NCBI GenBank assembly: GCA_036939355.1
Contig: JALLAP010000993.1
Coordinates: 1-11,208, forward strand
Direction of reading: 5' to 3'
DNA: 11,208 nt
From: Thalassiosira profunda
Lineage: Eukaryota > Bacillariophyta > Thalassiosirophyceae > Thalassiosirales > Thalassiosiraceae
Part shown: positions 7,733 through 11,208 of the stretch, piece after piece
How positions within the stretch are numbered: the first letter of the stretch is position 1
Layout: the number at the start of each line of letters is the position of its first letter
The notes under the pieces: generated by a model
Seen by the model: the letters and a program-made list of their open reading frames with translations, nothing else
Told to the model about the DNA's origin: nothing
Databases searched by the model: none
Program-made: the position numbers and the translations under genes

Positions 7733-8006
7733 CTGTAGGCTGGGCATGTAGGCGATGCACATCGCACCCTCGCAGTCACAGAGCTGTTCGTTGTTGGAGG
7801 AGAGGGTAGGGGCGCGGAGGGGGAGCCCACCGGCCCCCACTTTTACTATATACCGCGCGTTTATTACTAGCCTTTGTTAGTTTGCGCGGGTCCTGAAGTA
7901 ATAGATCGTACACCACTCTAAAAAGGGGGCTGAAAAATATCTGCCAAAAAGAAACTCCCCCGCCCAAACTCGAAGACTGGGCCGCAGGGTATGGCATCAA
8001 ACCACC
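7733..8006. promoter_or_regulatory. Spacer between receptor and chromatin-protein genes
   Basis: These 274 bp should hold the receptor 3' UTR and the promoter of the next gene. A TATATA string lies at 7847-7852, about 155 bp before the next ATG. A CCGCGC/GCGCGG inverted repeat flanks an AT-rich core at about 7853-7890. A CCCCCGCCC GC-box-like string sits near 7965. No AATAAA for the receptor transcript was seen, and no gene. Confidence 0.35.
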
Positions 8007-9978
8007 ATGGCGCACGAAGCAGAGGCGACCAATGAAATGGGGGAGGAGGAGAAGCGGCTGAAGCGGAAGCAGTCGCTGGAGTCAGCCGTCACGTTGGGAA
8101 TGGGCGGCGGCAAGAAAAAGCAACGACATGTCGAGGCATTTCACAGCGCGATCTGGCCCGTGCTGACGGATGCTGGATGGACACTGGTAAGGCGCTTTTG
8201 GGTCGGTCGATGCTTGCAATATGTTGCTGCATTATTCGTTTGCTGCGTCGGGGGCGAGTTTCAGCTCTACGCGGCGGCGGCTTTTGTAGCATCCACACTG
8301 CACATATTTATTTCACTGTATTCTCTCGAGGATATGACTTATCAGCGCGCGCTCTCGATACTCGCTTATTGTTGCAGGCGAAGGGCGAGGGAGACGAAGA
8401 AGGCGCCACCTATTTCCTTCCCCCGGGGGTGACCATGGACAGTAGTGGAAAGGGGGACGACAGCAAAGATACGGACGCTGATGTTGCTGGTGGGGAGCCC
8501 AAGAGCCCCTCAAAAGAGAAGTCAGCAACGACTGTCGTGCGTCCGGAAGGGCCATGGGAGTGCAAGGCTTGCGGCCACACCAACACGGCCGAAAAGTCTC
8601 GGTGCACCGGGACCGTCGGCGAGGGAAAGTGCTACGCGTGGCGGGGANCACACCAACACGGCCGAAAAGTCTCGGTGCACCGGGACCGTCGGCGAGGGAA
8701 AGTGCTACGCGTGGCGGGGAGGGAAGCGGCTCCGCAAGCCCTACCTTAGCAGGGTGCGCGATGTGATCGAGCGGGTGCTCGAGCGCAAAACCGACGCGGA
8801 GGCCACGGCCGCGGATGCCTTCTTGGAATTGGTTCCCAATGCCCTGGAGGTGTTCGTCGAGAACAAAAAGGACAAGGCGAGCAAGCGCGTTGCAGAGGAG
8901 CCGTCCTCTCCCTCTCGTGATACCCGGAGTGCTGACATGTATGCGTGGAAGGAGGAGCGGACTCATTACGAGAAGGCATCGAGCCGCGTCGGGTCCGAGT
9001 ATCAAGTCGACGTGCTCCCACTTGCAGGCTCGCACACTTCTGCAAAATCCGATGCCTTTGATGGAGGTGCACTGTGAGTTTATCTGCTTGTTTCACAACT
9101 TCTTGCTTGGGAAGCGCTGAACTTGTGCATATCTTATGCACAACCCTACTCTCTCCAAGGTATGAAAGGGTTTGGGATCCACAAGCGGCCGAAAAGTCGG
9201 GCAAGCTGGACTTCGTCCACACGAGGGTCAAGTTCAACAAAAAGGAGGCGGCAATAGGCTTGTTTCACGATCGAGGATACCGCCTCCCCGGCTTTTTCAC
9301 GAGGTAAGCAAAGTAAGCTCGACGGACTGCAGAGATTGGACGAAGGAAGAGAAGGACCTCTTTCGTTCGGCGGTATTCGAGCATCACGAGGATATGCGGG
9401 AGGTGTCGAAGATGGTGGGCAAGCCCGTGAGCGAGTGCATCACGTATTACCTCGTCAAGTTCAAGAAGACGAAGAGCTACAAATCGCTCAAGCGAAGCAT
9501 GAAACGCAAAGCCAACGTCACGGAGGGGAGCGCGGGCACACTGGTGTGCAACGAATGCGGCAACGGAGGCATGCTCATCGCGTGCGACACTTGCGAGGCC
9601 CATTACCATTTGGGGTGCGCGACGCCGCCTTTGCAGAGCATCCCCGACGGGTCGTGGCACTGCGGCAACTGCCGACGGGACACGCGGTCCATGCTGTCCT
9701 CGCAGGACGAGATGAGCTGCGGCACGGATCAGAACAACGCAGCGGGGGCTTCAAAGGAAAGCGCCGCGAGGGAAGGGTCGAATGGCACCGGTGCAGAAGA
9801 AGAATCTGGAGACGCTGCAACCACTGATGCAACGGAAGAAGATCGCGTCCAAAAACGCAAGCGCGATGCAGTTGCTGTCACGGCGCAGGCAGAGACGGAC
9901 TCGGAACGATCCAACGAACAACCAAACGAAAGTCCGGGCAGCAAGAGGATAAAGATTACGCTTCGCGTATCGAAATGA
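8007..9978 (+). CDS. ELM2-SANT-PHD chromatin protein, four exons, damaged by an assembly duplication
   Basis: The best model is join(8007..8186,8378..9073,9160..9303,9333..9978) with one copy of a 73-nt repeat (8576-8720) removed, giving 530 residues. The ATG sits in a perfect ACCACCATGG context. In order: a W-P-x-L...G-W...L-P-P-G-V module at 50-78, split by intron 1; a RanBP2-like zinc finger (W120, C122, C125, N129, C136, C145) followed by YAWRGGKR; a helical region at 155-200; ELM2 at about 238-315 ([11 protein letters not shown]...VWDP...[14 protein letters not shown]); SANT at about 317-366 ([10 protein letters not shown]...YYLVKFKK); PHD at 388-429 (C388, C391, C400, C403, H408, C411, C426, C429); and an acidic tail with a KRKR signal. 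ELM2-SANT pairs usually recruit and activate class I histone deacetylases, and PHD fingers read histone tails. The PHD lacks an obvious K4me3 cage. I infer a nuclear co-repressor subunit. Confidence 0.8.
8187..8377 (+). other. Chromatin-protein intron 1 (191 nt, phase 0)
   Basis: The donor is CACTG|GTAAGG and the acceptor TTGTTGCAG|GCG. Splicing joins ...TDAGWTL to [18 protein letters not shown] and reunites the N-terminal W-P/G-W/P-P-G-V module. It is the longest intron in the window. Confidence 0.85.
8576..8720 (+). repeat. Perfect 72-bp direct repeat separated by one N
   Basis: Positions 8576-8647 and 8649-8720 are identical over 72 nt, and position 8648 is N. The unit falls inside the zinc-finger coding sequence. 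The 73-nt period shifts the frame. Removing one unit gives a continuous frame from the zinc finger into the ELM2 region. The simplest reading is two contigs that overlap by 72 bp and were joined by a one-base gap instead of being merged. Confidence 0.95.
9074..9159 (+). other. Chromatin-protein intron 2 (86 nt, phase 2)
   Basis: The donor is GCACT|GTGAGT (full consensus) and the acceptor CTCTCTCCAAG|G, after a pyrimidine tract. It lies inside the ELM2 domain. Splicing joins ...DAFDGGA-L to [10 protein letters not shown]. Confidence 0.85.
9304..9332 (+). other. Candidate ultra-short intron 3 (29 nt, phase 2)
   Basis: GTAAGC...CTGCAG is bounded by ACGAG|GTAAGC and CTGCAG|AGATTGG. Without its removal the ELM2 frame stops at TAA 9305-9307. 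Removing it gives [15 protein letters not shown] and runs straight into SANT. No other GT exists just upstream, and the only other acceptor in frame would make a 14-nt intron. GTAAGC is repeated at 9313-9318. It is far shorter than the other introns here, so a sequence error is an alternative. Confidence 0.6.
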
Positions 9979-10205
9979 AGCGTGCAGAGAATGGAGGGGT
10001 ATTTGGAGACATAGCTGACCGTTGAAATCCTATGTAATCGAATAGTGCTGGCCGGTTGAAAGACTCAATAAAAACTAGCTTGATGCATGCCGCCTGAGGC
10101 CCTTCTGCAGCTTCACCGTCCGCTCCAGCATGCATTCGTTTGTTCCGCAAGCTCTCTCTAGAGACAGAGATAGCACAGCAAACACGGGACAGCAGACTTT
10201 GGGTT
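9979..10205. other. Convergent 3' region
   Basis: This stretch separates the stop codons of the chromatin-protein gene (+) and the HECT-like gene (-). It holds a polyadenylation signal on the plus strand, an 8-bp inverted repeat ATGCATGC/GCATGCAT (10083-10090 and 10128-10135), and a 10-bp palindrome TCTCTAGAGA (10155-10164). No gene is seen. Confidence 0.5.
10067..10072 (+). terminator. Probable polyadenylation signal AATAAA
   Basis: A canonical AATAAA hexamer lies 89 bp after the stop codon of the ELM2-SANT-PHD gene, on the same strand. It is the only good hexamer I noticed in the spacers of the window. Position and strand fit 3'-end formation of that transcript. Confidence 0.5.
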
Positions 10206-11208
10206 CTAAGCCACAAGGCGAAGGAAGCTCAGTGCTGCAGCAGCTTGCCCCCCATCATCGCTCGGCGGCCCCAGTTTTGCCGTAACAACGGCATCCGATA
10301 CCACCCTCGAAAAATAGCTCGTTCCGTTTGTCAGAGCTTCACTCAGCTCTGACCATTCCCGCTGCGAGAAGAATATCCTCGTCGACGAGGCCTTCCTCCG
10401 TGACATTGCATCGAAACCCTCGTCTGCATTCGATGCTTCATCGGCAGAGGTTCCCGAGAGTGGCGGGCAGCAAAAGTCGTTGCCCCTCCACGACCACTCC
10501 AACGGGTCCTCGGCGCTCGTTGGGTCGGCCAGCTCGTTTCTCCCAGAGGTCACCTCGAAAATCACCTTGACCACCTTTTGAAAGCGAATTGCATTGTCTG
10601 GCGTATCGTCATCCTCGCAGACTTTTGTTTGGTCTCTGCCCAAAGTGGCCATCGGGGTGTCCCAGCTGAGCATTCGTATCAAAATAAACTCTCCCGGAGT
10701 ATGCACCCTCGTCCAGTCGTTCTCGTCCGACACCCCAACAATAAACGTATAGACGGCCTCACTCTCCGCGTACCGCCTCATTTCCCGGGCCAGGAACGAT
10801 CCGCAGGTGTACTTGGCGAATGTCGACGGCCCATGCGTGTCGCAGTCGAGGAGGTGCTTGTACAGTCGATATGTCGTCTCGTCGTGGTCCGATACGAATC
10901 CCAGCGTGGAGCAGCATTTGCTGCAGGTCACGGCCCGGACGCCCTCCCCCTTGGCGGCCGACTTGTCCTTCCACGCCAGGGAGCCCCCGTCGTTGGTTGC
11001 AGTTGCAGTGCCATTCCGAAGTTCCGAGGAATGCTCCCCGTAGCCCTTCGAACGCGTGGCGCGAACCCCGTCGCTCAGATCACTCCGGTGCAATACCAGC
11101 ACGGCGTCGTCCTCCAACGCCACCCCCGAGATGGCGGTGGTCGACGACGAGCTGAAGTCCACGTTGGCCTGCCCGTCGTAGCAGATGAGGTAGTCGGTGA
11201 TCTCGTCC
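10206..11208 (-). CDS. HECT-like E3 ubiquitin ligase relative (UBE3D/IPA1-type), 5' end missing
   Basis: A single open frame runs from the right edge to a TAG at 10206-10208. The visible part is 333 residues and has no internal start that looks real, so the gene begins beyond the window. A Cys-rich element VTCSKCCSTLGF (about 10895-10932) is followed by TTYRLYKHLLD, a region like SFLAREMRRYAESEAVYTFIVG, and then FILIRMLSWD. This order of C-x2-C, LG, a basic/Lys-containing helix and an aromatic beta region recalls the HECT-like domain of UBE3D (E2-binding) proteins and yeast Ipa1. Those proteins bind E2 enzymes, and Ipa1 affects mRNA 3'-end processing. The stretch DDDTPDNAIRFQKVVKVIFEV continues the domain, with an acidic Ser-rich insertion before the C-terminus. 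Family assignment is by pattern only and is moderate. Confidence 0.6.
   Translation of the reverse strand, partial: DEITDYLICYDGQANVDFSSSSTTAISGVALEDDAVLVLHRSDLSDGVRATRSKGYGEHSSELRNGTATATNDGGSLAWKDKSAAKGEGVRAVTCSKCCSTLGFVSDHDETTYRLYKHLLDCDTHGPSTFAKYTCGSFLAREMRRYAESEAVYTFIVGVSDENDWTRVHTPGEFILIRMLSWDTPMATLGRDQTKVCEDDDTPDNAIRFQKVVKVIFEVTSGRNELADPTSAEDPLEWSWRGNDFCCPPLSGTSADEASNADEGFDAMSRRKASSTRIFFSQREWSELSEALTNGTSYFSRVVSDAVVTAKLGPPSDDGGQAAAALSFLRLVA

Noticed and set aside
8649..8720. Second zinc finger formed by the repeated 72 bp
   Set aside because: The second copy is identical at every base, is out of frame with the first and is joined by an N. This points to an assembly join rather than a tandem domain.
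10155..10164. Perfect palindrome TCTCTAGAGA and nearby CT/GA-rich string
   Set aside because: It is short, falls in a convergent 3' spacer, and is compatible with chance.

Overview
This is nuclear DNA from a eukaryote with a compact genome, probably a single-celled protist or alga. It carries five protein genes in about 11.2 kb. The genes have few, mostly short (about 75-90 nt) GT-AG introns and eukaryotic start contexts. All five products are eukaryotic types: a RING-H2 protein, telomerase reverse transcriptase, a seven-helix receptor, an ELM2-SANT-PHD chromatin protein and a HECT-like E3 relative. The lineage cannot be fixed from sequence alone. The mixture of domains, and a W-P-x-L...G-W...P-P-G-V module in the chromatin protein that resembles modules I associate with stramenopiles, lean that way, but this is weak inference.

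Layout, left to right. 1-451: non-coding upstream DNA with two clear dyads. 452-1066 (+): a small, probably membrane-anchored RING-H2 protein. 1161-5462 (-): telomerase reverse transcriptase (TERT), tail to tail with the RING gene, 94 bp between stop codons. 5463-6292: about 830 bp of shared upstream DNA between TERT and a divergently transcribed receptor. 6293-7732 (+): a seven-transmembrane receptor of the cAMP-receptor-like type in three exons. 7733-8006: short spacer. 8007-9978 (+): a multidomain nuclear protein in four exons, in which the sequence is damaged by a perfect 72-bp repeat around a single N. 9979-10205: convergent 3' ends. 10206-11208 (-): the 3' part of a gene for a HECT-like (UBE3D/IPA1-type) E3 ligase relative, whose start lies beyond the right edge.

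TERT is the best supported gene: TEN, TRBD (QFP, CP and T motifs), RT motifs 1, 2, A, B, C, D, E and a C-terminal extension are all visible, with three catalytic aspartates. Two aspects stand out. A 75-nt intron with no stop codon and a length divisible by three splits RT motif B exactly, so retaining it would give a full-length but probably dead enzyme. The TEN domain is also expanded by several low-complexity charged blocks.

The genes do not look like one pathway. The only shared regulation suggested by the sequence is the divergent TERT/receptor intergenic region, which holds short repeats and a telomere-repeat-like octamer. The second point of interest is the ELM2-SANT-PHD protein. It combines an unusual N-terminal module and a variant RanBP2-like zinc finger with classical histone-deacetylase-complex domains, and its reading frame requires a candidate intron of only 29 nt.
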